A stretch of DNA of 27,109 bases from a virus. The notes beneath the pieces are model-generated. The model did no database searches. It worked only from the letters and a program-made list of their open reading frames with translations, and had not been told where the DNA came from. The position numbers were made by a program, and so were the translations under genes. Numbering within the stretch: the first letter of the stretch is position 1; each line of letters opens with the position of its first letter. Below are positions 7,632 through 14,563 of the stretch, one piece after another. The stretch lies in IMG/VR virus record IMGVR_UViG_3300012954_000058, positions 1 to 27,109 of that record. One strand, 5' to 3'.

Positions 7632-8483
7632 ATGTCTAAAATACAATTTAAAGAATCAGAATTAGTGTCATTTATTGAAGATTTAGTAAATGAAGAAAAA
7701 TTAAAAAACAAAAAACCTATTCTTTCAGAATCAAAAGAGAGAAAAATAGGTCTTTGGGTGGACAGATTTAGTAGAAGAAATCATGGGAAATCTCCAGATA
7801 CTATATTTGAAAATTATGTACAAGAGGTACATAGGTTAAATAGAAATGGTATTACTACTGACGACTTATCAAATTATCTTGTAAAACACGAAAACATTCT
7901 TAATGAACAAGCTGCATTTTCAATGTCTCAAAATCAAGGAGTTATGGGCACATTGTGGGAAACAATTCGTGAAAAATTATATAGATGGATTTTAGGTTTT
8001 ATGGGTATTAAAGACGGTGAGTTAAAAGAGATATTAGCAACTTCATTAGGTAACGTCCCATTTACCCAGTTACCAAAATTAATGAACTGTGAGTACTTAA
8101 CACCTATATTAACTAAAGGTGTTTTAGAATATGGTGTAAGGAGACTTAACAGACAATTAACTGGTATGGGTGGAACAGTAGAACAAATATTTGGTAACTC
8201 ATTAACTAACTTAGGTGACAACCTAGAATTCTACAAAGAATTAGAAAAACAAGTAAGAGACTACTTGTGTGGAGCTTTAGGTAAGAAAAAGGACCAAGTA
8301 CAGGACGCTTTAAAAGATGTTGAAGAAAAGAAAAAACAACAATTTAAAGGACAAGACCTAGGTGGTGGTGGAGAAGTCCCACCTGAAACATCGGGTCAAA
8401 GTACCACATCCTCTGGTGGTGGTGGACTGAGTGACATAGCTCAAAAGTACTTCCAACAGTTTATGCAAAATCTAGGAAGATAA
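7632..8483 (+). CDS. Putative virion protein with N-terminal leader
   Basis: The 283-aa product starts MSKIQFKESELVSFIEDLVNE, the third copy of the leader, with candidate cleavage sites V-N-E (residues 19-21) and I-L-N-E near residue 94. The central part is helical (LYRWILGFMGIKDGELKE ...) with two Cys, and a Gly/Ser-rich linker precedes a short amphipathic C-terminal helix ending FMQNLGR. I do not recognise the family. It is the last gene of the 3476-8483 run and is followed by a strong terminator hairpin at 8507-8532. Confidence 0.75.
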   Translation: MSKIQFKESELVSFIEDLVNEEKLKNKKPILSESKERKIGLWVDRFSRRNHGKSPDTIFENYVQEVHRLNRNGITTDDLSNYLVKHENILNEQAAFSMSQNQGVMGTLWETIREKLYRWILGFMGIKDGELKEILATSLGNVPFTQLPKLMNCEYLTPILTKGVLEYGVRRLNRQLTGMGGTVEQIFGNSLTNLGDNLEFYKELEKQVRDYLCGALGKKKDQVQDALKDVEEKKKQQFKGQDLGGGGEVPPETSGQSTTSSGGGGLSDIAQKYFQQFMQNLGR

Positions 8484-8506
8484 TTAGTAAAAATATATAA
8501 AAACAT

Positions 8507-8532
8507 AAAAGGTCCCAAACGGGACCTTTTTT
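8507..8532. terminator. Bidirectional rho-independent terminator
   Basis: A perfect 10-bp inverted repeat (AAAAGGTCCC, loop AAAC, GGGACCTTTT) is flanked by A on one side and T on the other, so it can end transcription in both directions: the plus-strand virion genes ending at 8483 and the minus-strand tmRNA ending at 8535. Confidence 0.9.
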
Positions 8533-8534
8533 AT

Positions 8535-8943
8535 TGGTGGAGATGGGGGGAATCGAACCCCCGTCTTGTCCATTGTCTATCGTACCTATCCTACACGCTT
8601 AGTTTATTCTTTTATCCTCGGACTTACCCTTCTAGAATAAACAACCATCCAGAAGCCCCAACCATAATGTTATTTAACCACCTTAATGGTATTGGTGCGT
8701 TCGATTTGTCTGTCGACACCTCATATACTAAAGACACAAATCTTAAATTCTTTAGACGAGATGGAGCCTTAGTCGTAATTTAATTACGCTACAGCCACAG
8801 TTGACTCCTCACGGACAAGACCGAGAGTTGTCATAGTATCTAATACGTTGCCGATTAGAAGTATAAACCAGTTTTACAAGGTTAGTTTAGCCTCGACGTG
8901 CTGATATCAATCAAACTAACGTCAATCAATTCCAGTCATCCCC
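8535..8943 (-). ncRNA. ssrA: Transfer-messenger RNA (tmRNA) with a 22-codon tag
   Basis: The 5' end (GGGGATGACTGG...) and 3' end (CATCTCCACCA) form a 7-bp acceptor stem with a G3-U70 pair, the alanine identity element. The T-arm (GGGGG TTCGATT CCCCC) is canonical and CCA is encoded. The tag frame fits the context TAATC-GGC-AAC, close to the E. coli resume site TAGTC-GCA-AAC, so GGC at 8852-8850 is taken as the resume codon. The frame runs 22 codons (starts GNVLD, ends STVAVA) to TAA at 8786-8784. The stop lies in a hairpin (GTAATTAAATTAC), as in helix 5 of known tmRNAs. Usual Bacteroidota tags, as I recall them, are short and end in LAA or similar; this one is long and ends in AVA. It would rescue stalled ribosomes and mark their products for proteolysis. 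Confidence 0.95.
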
Positions 8944-8961
8944 ATATTTTCAAAGAACTTA

Positions 8962-8969
8962 TATAAATA
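8962..8969 (-). promoter_or_regulatory. TATTTATA motif upstream of tmRNA
   Basis: Read on the minus strand this is TATTTATA, 18 nt upstream of the mature tmRNA 5' end at 8943. It is the same motif as before the plus-strand virion genes and could provide a second, phage-specific promoter for tmRNA alone. Confidence 0.35.
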
Positions 8970-8970
8970 C

Positions 8971-9001
8971 ACCCGATAAATTAAAAAATTTATCTTCGGG
9001 T
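8971..9001 (-). other. Stem-loop between the tRNA-like gene and tmRNA
   Basis: ACCCGA+TAAATT pairs with AATTTA+TCGGGT around an AAAA loop, with a 3-nt bulge on one side (8993-8995). It begins at the 3' end of the tRNA-like gene and has no U-run after it, so a processing signal or weak terminator is as likely as a true terminator. Confidence 0.5.
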
Positions 9002-9077
9002 AGACGGAATGGGACTTGAACCCACATGTAACCAGTTACCCTTTCTACAAGGTATAAGCTTGAGGGGATACCCGTCT
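9001..9077 (-). tRNA. tRNA-like gene, isotype uncertain, atypical D domain
   Basis: The ends form a 7-bp acceptor stem (AGACGGG with TCCGTCT, discriminator A), and there is a 5-bp T-stem with the canonical loop TTCAAGT, so this belongs to the tRNA fold. The 45 nt between acceptor and T-arm do not fold normally: there is no D-stem and no GG in the D-loop. The best anticodon-arm candidate (TACCT with GGGTA) has an 8-nt loop containing GTA, which would be Tyr. GTAAC/GTTAC could form a small variable arm. No CCA is encoded. It may be a diverged tRNA-Tyr, a degenerate tRNA or a tRNA mimic. Confidence 0.55.
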
Positions 9078-9085
9078 ATATTTAG

Positions 9086-9159
9086 TACACCCGATAGGAG
9101 TCGAACCTATGACCTACTGCTTAGAAGGCAGTTGCTCTATCCAGCTGAGCTACGGGTGC
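9086..9159 (-). tRNA. tRNA-Arg(UCU)
   Basis: A full cloverleaf is visible: acceptor GCACCCG/CGGGTGT, D-arm GCTC/GAGC with loop AGCTGGATA, anticodon stem ACTGC/GCAGT with loop CTTCTAA (anticodon TCT), and T-arm ATAGG TTCGACT CCTAT. CCA is not encoded. It reads AGA, the Arg codon most used by the surrounding AT-rich genes. It sits 8 nt from the next tRNA-like gene and 7 nt from tRNA-Leu. Confidence 0.97.
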
Positions 9160-9166
9160 ATTTGGG

Positions 9167-9251
9167 TACTCGGGGCGGGAATCGAACCCGCACGGCCACA
9201 ATGGCCAAGGGATTTTAAGTCCCTCGTGTCTACCTATTCCACCACCCGAGC
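9167..9251 (-). tRNA. tRNA-Leu(UAA)
   Basis: This is an 85-nt class II tRNA: acceptor GCTCGGG/CCCGAGT, anticodon stem AGGGA/TCCCT with loop CTTAAAA (anticodon TAA), a long variable arm (GGCCATTGTGGCC) and T-arm GCGGG TTCGATT CCCGC. CCA is not encoded. It reads UUA, the dominant Leu codon of these genes, and is the first gene of the minus-strand RNA operon. Confidence 0.97.
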
Positions 9252-9274
9252 ATGTTTGTGTGATGAATACATGA

Positions 9275-9306
9275 CAAATATAGAATATAATTTCAACTAA
9301 ACCAAA
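9275..9306 (-). promoter_or_regulatory. Bacteroidota-type promoter for the tRNA/tmRNA operon
   Basis: On the minus strand, TTTG (9306-9303), 20 nt and TATATTTG (9282-9275) match the host consensus exactly. Transcription would start about 20 nt before tRNA-Leu. Confidence 0.75.
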
Positions 9307-9350
9307 TTAAAAAAGTTTAAATTTTATTTTTTTCTTTAAAATATTATTTG

Positions 9351-9358
9351 TATATTTG
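9351..9358 (+). promoter_or_regulatory. Candidate -7 element of a near-leaderless promoter
   Basis: TATATTTG fits TAnnTTTG and ends only 4 nt before the ATG at 9363, so the mRNA would have almost no 5' leader. A clear TTTG at -33 is missing (the position is all T), which lowers confidence. Confidence 0.5.
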
Positions 9359-9362
9359 TAGT

Positions 9363-10184
9363 ATGAATAGAGAAACACTAAATAAATTAAAAAACTTACT
9401 TTCCGTCCCTACCCATACTTGGGAGGAGGATAGGCTCATAGAACACGTTATTAATTATATTAGTTCTCTAGACTCGGTTAATTATTATCAAGATAAGTTG
9501 GGGAGTCTCTATATTACTAAAGGAGACTCTTCGACCTATCCTTGTTTGGTGGCTCATCTTGATAGTGTGCATAATATTACCGAAATGGAAGTTAGAGAAG
9601 AACAACTACCTAATGCACAAGGAGACCTTAAATTAGCTTTAAAAGCTTATGATAAAGAAGAAGGTTTACCTACTGGTATTGGTGGGGATGATAAAGCAGG
9701 TGTATTCATCTGTCTACAGTTATTAGAAAAATTAGACTCTTGTAAGGTATTTCTACCAGTAGCGGAAGAAACAGGGTGTAACGGTTCTAAGGAAGCTGAC
9801 CCAGATTTCTTTACAAATGTAGGTTACGCTATTCAATTTGATTCCACAGAAAATGATACAATGAGTAAAACTCTTATGGGAGTTAAATTATATGAAGAAG
9901 AAAGTAAATTTTTTGGTTCAGTAAAAGATATAATTTTAGAACACGGATTTACGAAATGGTTGAATCACCCGTATACAGACACTATGATGTTAAAGAAAAA
10001 ATTTAACTTCCCTTGTTTAAATTTTGCCGCGGGTTATTATCGTTATCACACACCATATGAGTATGTTGTTGTGGAAGATGTCCAAAACGCTATAAATCTA
10101 GGTTTAAAAGTAGTAAAACAGTTAGGTAACAAAAAATACGAGTTTATTCACCAACCACAGTCTTACCCATACAATCTTTTATAA
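9363..10184 (+). CDS. M20-type zinc metallopeptidase (peptidase T-like), short form
   Basis: The 273-aa product keeps the metal and catalytic signature of the M20/M28 co-catalytic zinc peptidases: H65-x-D67 (AHLDS), GGDDKAG with D109/D110 as the bridging Asp, E135-E136 (AEETG) for the catalytic base and metal ligand, D160 (QFDST) and a final His in YHTPYE (H229). These enzymes hydrolyse di- or tripeptides or other amide bonds in the cytoplasm; there is no signal peptide. Only about 70 residues separate D160 from H229, so the dimerisation lid of M20 enzymes is small or absent. A frame extension to a TTG at 9348 is rejected because ATG 9363 gives the usual family start and the -7 element overlaps the extension. 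Substrate unknown. Confidence 0.85.
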   Translation: MNRETLNKLKNLLSVPTHTWEEDRLIEHVINYISSLDSVNYYQDKLGSLYITKGDSSTYPCLVAHLDSVHNITEMEVREEQLPNAQGDLKLALKAYDKEEGLPTGIGGDDKAGVFICLQLLEKLDSCKVFLPVAEETGCNGSKEADPDFFTNVGYAIQFDSTENDTMSKTLMGVKLYEEESKFFGSVKDIILEHGFTKWLNHPYTDTMMLKKKFNFPCLNFAAGYYRYHTPYEYVVVEDVQNAINLGLKVVKQLGNKKYEFIHQPQSYPYNLL

Positions 10185-10204
10185 TCTTATTTTATTCTAA
10201 GTAA

Positions 10205-10212
10205 TATTTATT
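10205..10212 (+). promoter_or_regulatory. TATTTATT motif, candidate phage late promoter
   Basis: It lies 14 nt before the ATG at 10227 of the fibre-like gene, the same distance as at 3454-3476. Confidence 0.4.
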
Positions 10213-10226
10213 GTAAAACAATAGAT

Positions 10227-11999
10227 ATGCCTTTACCAACACCTTTTTATTTGAGAACAACTCAAACTACAGCATTAACACATGCTGAGTTAGATGGAAA
10301 CTTTACCATTTTAAATACTAAAATAGATAATACTACATGTGGTAATGTGGGTACAGGTATTGGTGTATTTAGAGATAAAGAAGTTGGAAGTAATAACGGT
10401 GTAATGAATTTATATTCTTTATCTGGAAGTAATGGTATTACAATAGGTGTTACTGGTGATACCATTGTTATTGATGCTTCCAATGTTACAAGTAGTGGAT
10501 TTTGGGAAGAATTTGGTACATCTAATGGGGCTTTAAAAGACGTTAAAGGAACTTATGATACAACTGGTACATCTACAAACAGTTTAATTGCGGGTGGAGA
10601 CCAACATATAGTACATGATTCCATATCCAGTTTTGTTGGTGGGGGTCAAGCTAATTTCTTAGTTTCAGCAACTACCGCAACAATTATAGGGGGTAAAAAA
10701 AATACGATTAGAAATAACTTTAACCGGAATGGGACATTTAATGGTATAGTAAGTGGTCACCATAATCAAATAAACGACGGGATTGGGTGTAGTATTTTAG
10801 GAGGTTCAGGTAACACAAATACCTCATTATATAATACAGTTATGGGTACTGGAAATATAGTTTCTGGACAGACATCATTAGTTTTTGGTGGTCTTAATAA
10901 AACCGGTTATGGTGGAAATACAGTCATAGGTAAAGCTAATTTCGTAGGTGGTTCAATGGATAATGTAGATTCTGACTTTAATTACATTTTAGGGGTAGAT
11001 AATTTTTCTAGAGCAAATCGAGTGTATGTTTTAGGTTCACAGAATGAAGTAAATTCTGGAGGAACTAAAAACTCGGATTTTGTTTGTTCTTTTGTGGGAG
11101 GACTTAATAATTACTTAATTCAGGATACTCACCAAGCTACCGTTTTTGGACAACAGAACACAGTCGGTGGTCACGATGATGGTGAAACAGCTTACATATC
11201 CACTAATGTTTTTATGGTTGGTTTGGAGAATACAATTACGGGAAAAACACGACAATCTTCTATTTTAGCCGGTGAAAATAATAAACTCGGGGACCAAGTA
11301 GGTACCGAAGTTTCAAATTGTGCGATTTTAGCTGGAGCTAACCAATCTATAGGTAAGGGTGCTGCGGAAATCATTAAAAACAGTAGTATACTAGCAGGAC
11401 AAAAATTAACAGGATTTACCAATGATACCGCTTACTCAAGCAAGTTACAAGTTACCAACAAAGTCAGAGTTTCCAGTAACGACTACATAACTACTAATAG
11501 TATACAAGAATCAGATAGCCCAACTATTCATAATGTGGTTCATGATACTGCAGACATGTTAGCTATACCACAAAAAGAAGGGGGAGGAGAAATTGTAAGG
11601 TATGGTTTATGTGCTGCAGACGACCCGACGTATCTAGCTGGTCAGTTTGTATATTTAGATACAGATGGTTGTTGGAAACAAACTAATGTCCTTACAAGTG
11701 GATTTACTGAAGGAAAAATGGTAGGGTTCGCTTTATCCGACACCCCCCAAGTGGCAGGTAGAGGGAAAGGAATATTAATTAGAGGTCATTTAAAATTAAA
11801 TTCACTACCATCAGGTGCACTACCTGGGGAACCACTTTATTTAGATGCAAGTACACCAGGTACTGTAACAAAAACACCCCCAGCAAGTTCAGGAAATATA
11901 GTAAGAGCCGTGGGACATCTTATAGGTGGACCAACGGTTACACCATCAGGAGGTTATATGTTCCTTAATCCCGACATAACTTATTTACAAGTTAGTTAA
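10227..11999 (+). CDS. Fibre/adhesin-like virion protein with YadA-type head repeats
   Basis: The 590-aa product starts with a phage-fibre type N-terminus (ALTHAELDGNFTIL followed by a short helix). Residues about 130-400 contain about 14 units of the pattern x-(I/V/L)-x-G-x-x-N-x-(I/V), for example TIIGGKKNTI, NTVIGKANFV and SFVGGLNNYL, as in the left-handed beta-roll of trimeric autotransporter heads. A compact C-terminal domain (GQFVYLDTDGCW ... GEPLYLDASTPGTV ... GNIVRAVGHLIG ... YMFLNPDITYLQVS) is of a kind I recall in virion proteins of marine phages. A trimeric fibre, whisker or capsid appendage is the likely role. It is followed after one base by the Cys-rich gene, probably its partner. 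Confidence 0.75.
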   Translation: MPLPTPFYLRTTQTTALTHAELDGNFTILNTKIDNTTCGNVGTGIGVFRDKEVGSNNGVMNLYSLSGSNGITIGVTGDTIVIDASNVTSSGFWEEFGTSNGALKDVKGTYDTTGTSTNSLIAGGDQHIVHDSISSFVGGGQANFLVSATTATIIGGKKNTIRNNFNRNGTFNGIVSGHHNQINDGIGCSILGGSGNTNTSLYNTVMGTGNIVSGQTSLVFGGLNKTGYGGNTVIGKANFVGGSMDNVDSDFNYILGVDNFSRANRVYVLGSQNEVNSGGTKNSDFVCSFVGGLNNYLIQDTHQATVFGQQNTVGGHDDGETAYISTNVFMVGLENTITGKTRQSSILAGENNKLGDQVGTEVSNCAILAGANQSIGKGAAEIIKNSSILAGQKLTGFTNDTAYSSKLQVTNKVRVSSNDYITTNSIQESDSPTIHNVVHDTADMLAIPQKEGGGEIVRYGLCAADDPTYLAGQFVYLDTDGCWKQTNVLTSGFTEGKMVGFALSDTPQVAGRGKGILIRGHLKLNSLPSGALPGEPLYLDASTPGTVTKTPPASSGNIVRAVGHLIGGPTVTPSGGYMFLNPDITYLQVS

Positions 12000-12000
12000 A

Positions 12001-12432
12001 ATGGGAATTAGAGCAATATATGGTGTAGAATGGTGTGCCAAAATAGAAAAAGTTTTTGGTGGACGAGCAAAAGATGGACCTCACCATATAAGAAGTTTTA
12101 TGGGTCATGAATTAGAGACTTGTAGTGAAGGTGGGAGTTGTAATGCCATATCTTTAAAATCTAGTAAATCGGACTGTGAGAATAAATTAGGTCCTTGTGC
12201 AAGTACTACATGTAGTACTTTTTATAGTAATCAGTCAAACCCTTGTTTACTTAATACGGGTGATTACATATACGAAACTAGTGAATGTGTATGTACTGAA
12301 ACCTCAAAAACATTCCCAGCCTACTTTTCAAATGGAACAAGTAAGGTAGGTTGCCCAACATGTGAAGAAGGACAAATAGGGTGTTTTGCCAGAAATGAAG
12401 ACACCTGTCAAGTAACTAAAGTATCTTGTTAA
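12001..12432 (+). CDS. Small protein with 14 cysteines
   Basis: The 143-aa product has 14 Cys, mostly in the last 105 residues, in spacings such as ECVC and CPTC, with no signal peptide. The even number and the spacing suggest disulfides or metal sites; I cannot name the fold. Starting one base after the fibre-like gene, it is probably co-expressed with it and may be a virion surface component. The stop overlaps that of the convergent clp gene in a 4-bp TTAA. Confidence 0.75.
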   Translation: MGIRAIYGVEWCAKIEKVFGGRAKDGPHHIRSFMGHELETCSEGGSCNAISLKSSKSDCENKLGPCASTTCSTFYSNQSNPCLLNTGDYIYETSECVCTETSKTFPAYFSNGTSKVGCPTCEEGQIGCFARNEDTCQVTKVSC

Positions 12433-14465
12433 ACTGTAGTCACTAAAACATTATTATCTTTATCTACACTTAAAGAGTAATGAACATCTTCTAGAATTTC
12501 ACCTTTTAAAATATTTTCAGAAATAAAATCTTCTACTTTATTTTGAATTGCTCTTTTAATCGGTCTAGCACCAAATTTTTCATCATATCCCTCTTCAACA
12601 ATATATTTAGTCAATGAATTATCAAAAACAACATTGTAGTTTTTTTCAATTAACCTATCCTGTAATGATTTTAATTCTAATTTAACAATTTTGGATATTA
12701 CTCTTTTTTGTAATGGTTTAAATACGACAGTCTGGTCTATTCTATTTAAGAATTCTGGTCTAAATGTATTTTTTAAAGCTTTTTTAATAATAGCTTCCTT
12801 TTTTTCTTCCATTCTAGATTCAGTGTCTTTAGTGGAAAAACCTAAGGGTTTATTGAACTCTGAAACTTGTTTAGCTCCTACGTTAGAGGTCATGATAAGT
12901 AGAGTATTTTTAAAGTTAATTTTTCTACCTAAACCGTCCGTAATATGTCCATCGTCAAATATTTGAAGTAATAAATCGTAGATATCGGAATGTGCTTTTT
13001 CAATTTCATCTAATAAAATTACCGAGTAAGGTTTTTTTCTAACAGCTTCCGTTAATTGACCACCTTCATTGTACCCAACGTATCCAGGAGGTGAACCAAT
13101 TAATCTGGTAGAATTAAACTTTTCTTTATATTCAGACATATCTAATCTAATTAAGGCATCTTCACTACCAAAAATTTCTTTTGCTATAGCTTTAGCTAAA
13201 TGAGTTTTACCTACACCTGTGGAACCTAAAAACATGAAAGAACCTATCGGTTTTTTTACTTCACGAATACCCACCCTATTCCTACGAATGGCTTTTGCTA
13301 TTTTTTTAATAGCTTCATCTTGACCTATCACTAACTTTTGTAAAGACTTCTCTAAGTTTAACAAATTTTTAGTTTCGTTACTATCTAACTTGGTTAAGGG
13401 AATTTTAGTTATTTGTGATACCACTTCATAAATGTCTTCTTCAGTAACGTCAATCCTACTTTCTTCCATTTCTATTTCCCACTCTAGTTTTTTAGTGTCT
13501 AAAAGAGAAACTACATTTTTTTCTTCATCTCTTAATTCCGCTGCTTTTTCATATTTTTGTGATTTTACCACCTCTACTTTCTCTAATTTTAAATTAGCTA
13601 ATTTAGTTCTTAAGTCTTCTATTTCCTTAGGAAAAGCAACATCTACTTGTACTTTAGCTCCAACCTCATCCATAATATCTATAGCTTTATCAGGAAATTC
13701 TCTATGGGTTATATATCTTTCAGCTAACATAACACAAGCTGATAATGAATCGTCAGTAAAACTAACTTTATGGTGGTCCTCATACCTCTCTTTAAGATTT
13801 TTTAAAATCTGTAAAGTTTCTTCCATAGTTGTCGGTTCTACCATAACTTTTTGAAATCTCCTCTCTAAAGCACCATCTTTTTCTATATTTTCACGATACT
13901 CATCAATAGTTGTAGCTCCAATACATTGGACTTCACCTCTCGCTAAAGCGGGTTTAAAAATATTAGCAGCGTCCAAAGCACCAGAGGCATTTCCAGTACC
14001 CACAACAGTATGAATCTCATCTATAAAAATTATAATATCTTCATTATCTTTTAATTCATCTATAATAGCTTTCATTCTTTCCTCAAACTGACCACGATAT
14101 TTTGTACCCGCAACAATAGAAGTTAAATCCAAACCTATAATTTTTTTATCTAATAGGTTTCTAGGACACCTACCCTCACTAATTTTAATAGCTAACCCCT
14201 CTACTAAAGCGGTTTTACCACATCCAGGTTCACCAATTAAAACAGGGTTATTCTTTTTTCTTCTAGAAAGTATTTGAGCTATTCTATTTATTTCCGCTTC
14301 TCTACCTACTACAGGGTCTAATTTACCCTCTTCCGCATATTGTATTAAATCTCTAGAAAAATTATCTAAAACTGGTGTTCTACTTTTAATATTACTTTTT
14401 TCTTTTCTTGGTTTACTCTTAGAGTCGTCTGACTCGAAGTCGGCAAAATTTCCTTCTAATCTCAT
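12429..14465 (-). CDS. ClpC-like AAA+ unfoldase lacking the N-domain
   Basis: The 678-aa product has both Clp ATPase modules. AAA-1: Walker A GEPGCGKT (78-85), Walker B IFIDE (146-150), Arg finger ERRF (201-204). Middle: a short UVR-type helix (KYEKAAELRDEE, about 304-315) as in ClpC/ClpE. AAA-2: Walker A GSTGVGKT (414-421), Walker B ILLDE (483-487), sensor-2 GARP (632-635). LGF at 541-543, in the place of the ClpP-docking loop, suggests it hands substrates to ClpP. ClpC is normally over 800 aa with an adaptor-binding N-domain; here a stop lies seven codons before the ATG and about 30 charged, likely disordered residues replace that domain. No ClpP is in the window, so host ClpP would be the partner. 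It is divergent from dnaK. Confidence 0.93.
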   Translation of the reverse strand: MRLEGNFADFESDDSKSKPRKEKSNIKSRTPVLDNFSRDLIQYAEEGKLDPVVGREAEINRIAQILSRRKKNNPVLIGEPGCGKTALVEGLAIKISEGRCPRNLLDKKIIGLDLTSIVAGTKYRGQFEERMKAIIDELKDNEDIIIFIDEIHTVVGTGNASGALDAANIFKPALARGEVQCIGATTIDEYRENIEKDGALERRFQKVMVEPTTMEETLQILKNLKERYEDHHKVSFTDDSLSACVMLAERYITHREFPDKAIDIMDEVGAKVQVDVAFPKEIEDLRTKLANLKLEKVEVVKSQKYEKAAELRDEEKNVVSLLDTKKLEWEIEMEESRIDVTEEDIYEVVSQITKIPLTKLDSNETKNLLNLEKSLQKLVIGQDEAIKKIAKAIRRNRVGIREVKKPIGSFMFLGSTGVGKTHLAKAIAKEIFGSEDALIRLDMSEYKEKFNSTRLIGSPPGYVGYNEGGQLTEAVRKKPYSVILLDEIEKAHSDIYDLLLQIFDDGHITDGLGRKINFKNTLLIMTSNVGAKQVSEFNKPLGFSTKDTESRMEEKKEAIIKKALKNTFRPEFLNRIDQTVVFKPLQKRVISKIVKLELKSLQDRLIEKNYNVVFDNSLTKYIVEEGYDEKFGARPIKRAIQNKVEDFISENILKGEILEDVHYSLSVDKDNNVLVTTV

Positions 14466-14494
14466 AGGTGTATTTTTAATTTTTTAATTCCTTA

Positions 14495-14525
14495 CAATTA
14501 TACTACCAATAATCTTAATAATCAA
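14495..14525 (-). promoter_or_regulatory. Weak host-type promoter candidate for clp
   Basis: On the minus strand, TTG (14525-14523), 20 nt and TATAATTG (14502-14495) differ from the host consensus at one -7 position. The TGTC/GACA element array begins 4 nt upstream of the -33. Confidence 0.4.
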
Positions 14526-14529
14526 CCAT

Positions 14530-14563
14530 TGTCGTTGTGACATGTCCTCATGACAAAATGTCA
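14530..14563. promoter_or_regulatory. Tandem TGTC-N5-GACA inverted repeats between clp and dnaK
   Basis: Two back-to-back 13-bp units, TGTC-gttgt-GACA (14530-14542) and TGTC-ctcat-GACA (14543-14555), are followed by a further TGTCA so that TGACA-AAA-TGTCA (14551-14563) forms another perfect inverted repeat. The junction makes the palindrome GACATGTC. The position between two divergent chaperone genes suggests an operator shared by both. It is not the CIRCE sequence (TTAGCACTC-N9-GAGTGCTAA). Confidence 0.6.

Noticed and set aside
9009-9300. Two plus-strand reading frames across the tRNA genes
   Set aside because: They read antisense through tRNA-Leu, tRNA-Arg and the tRNA-like gene and have the typical composition of such spurious frames.
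9348-9362. TTG start adding five residues to the peptidase
   Set aside because: The extension overlaps the -7 element and ATG 9363 gives a normal N-terminus.
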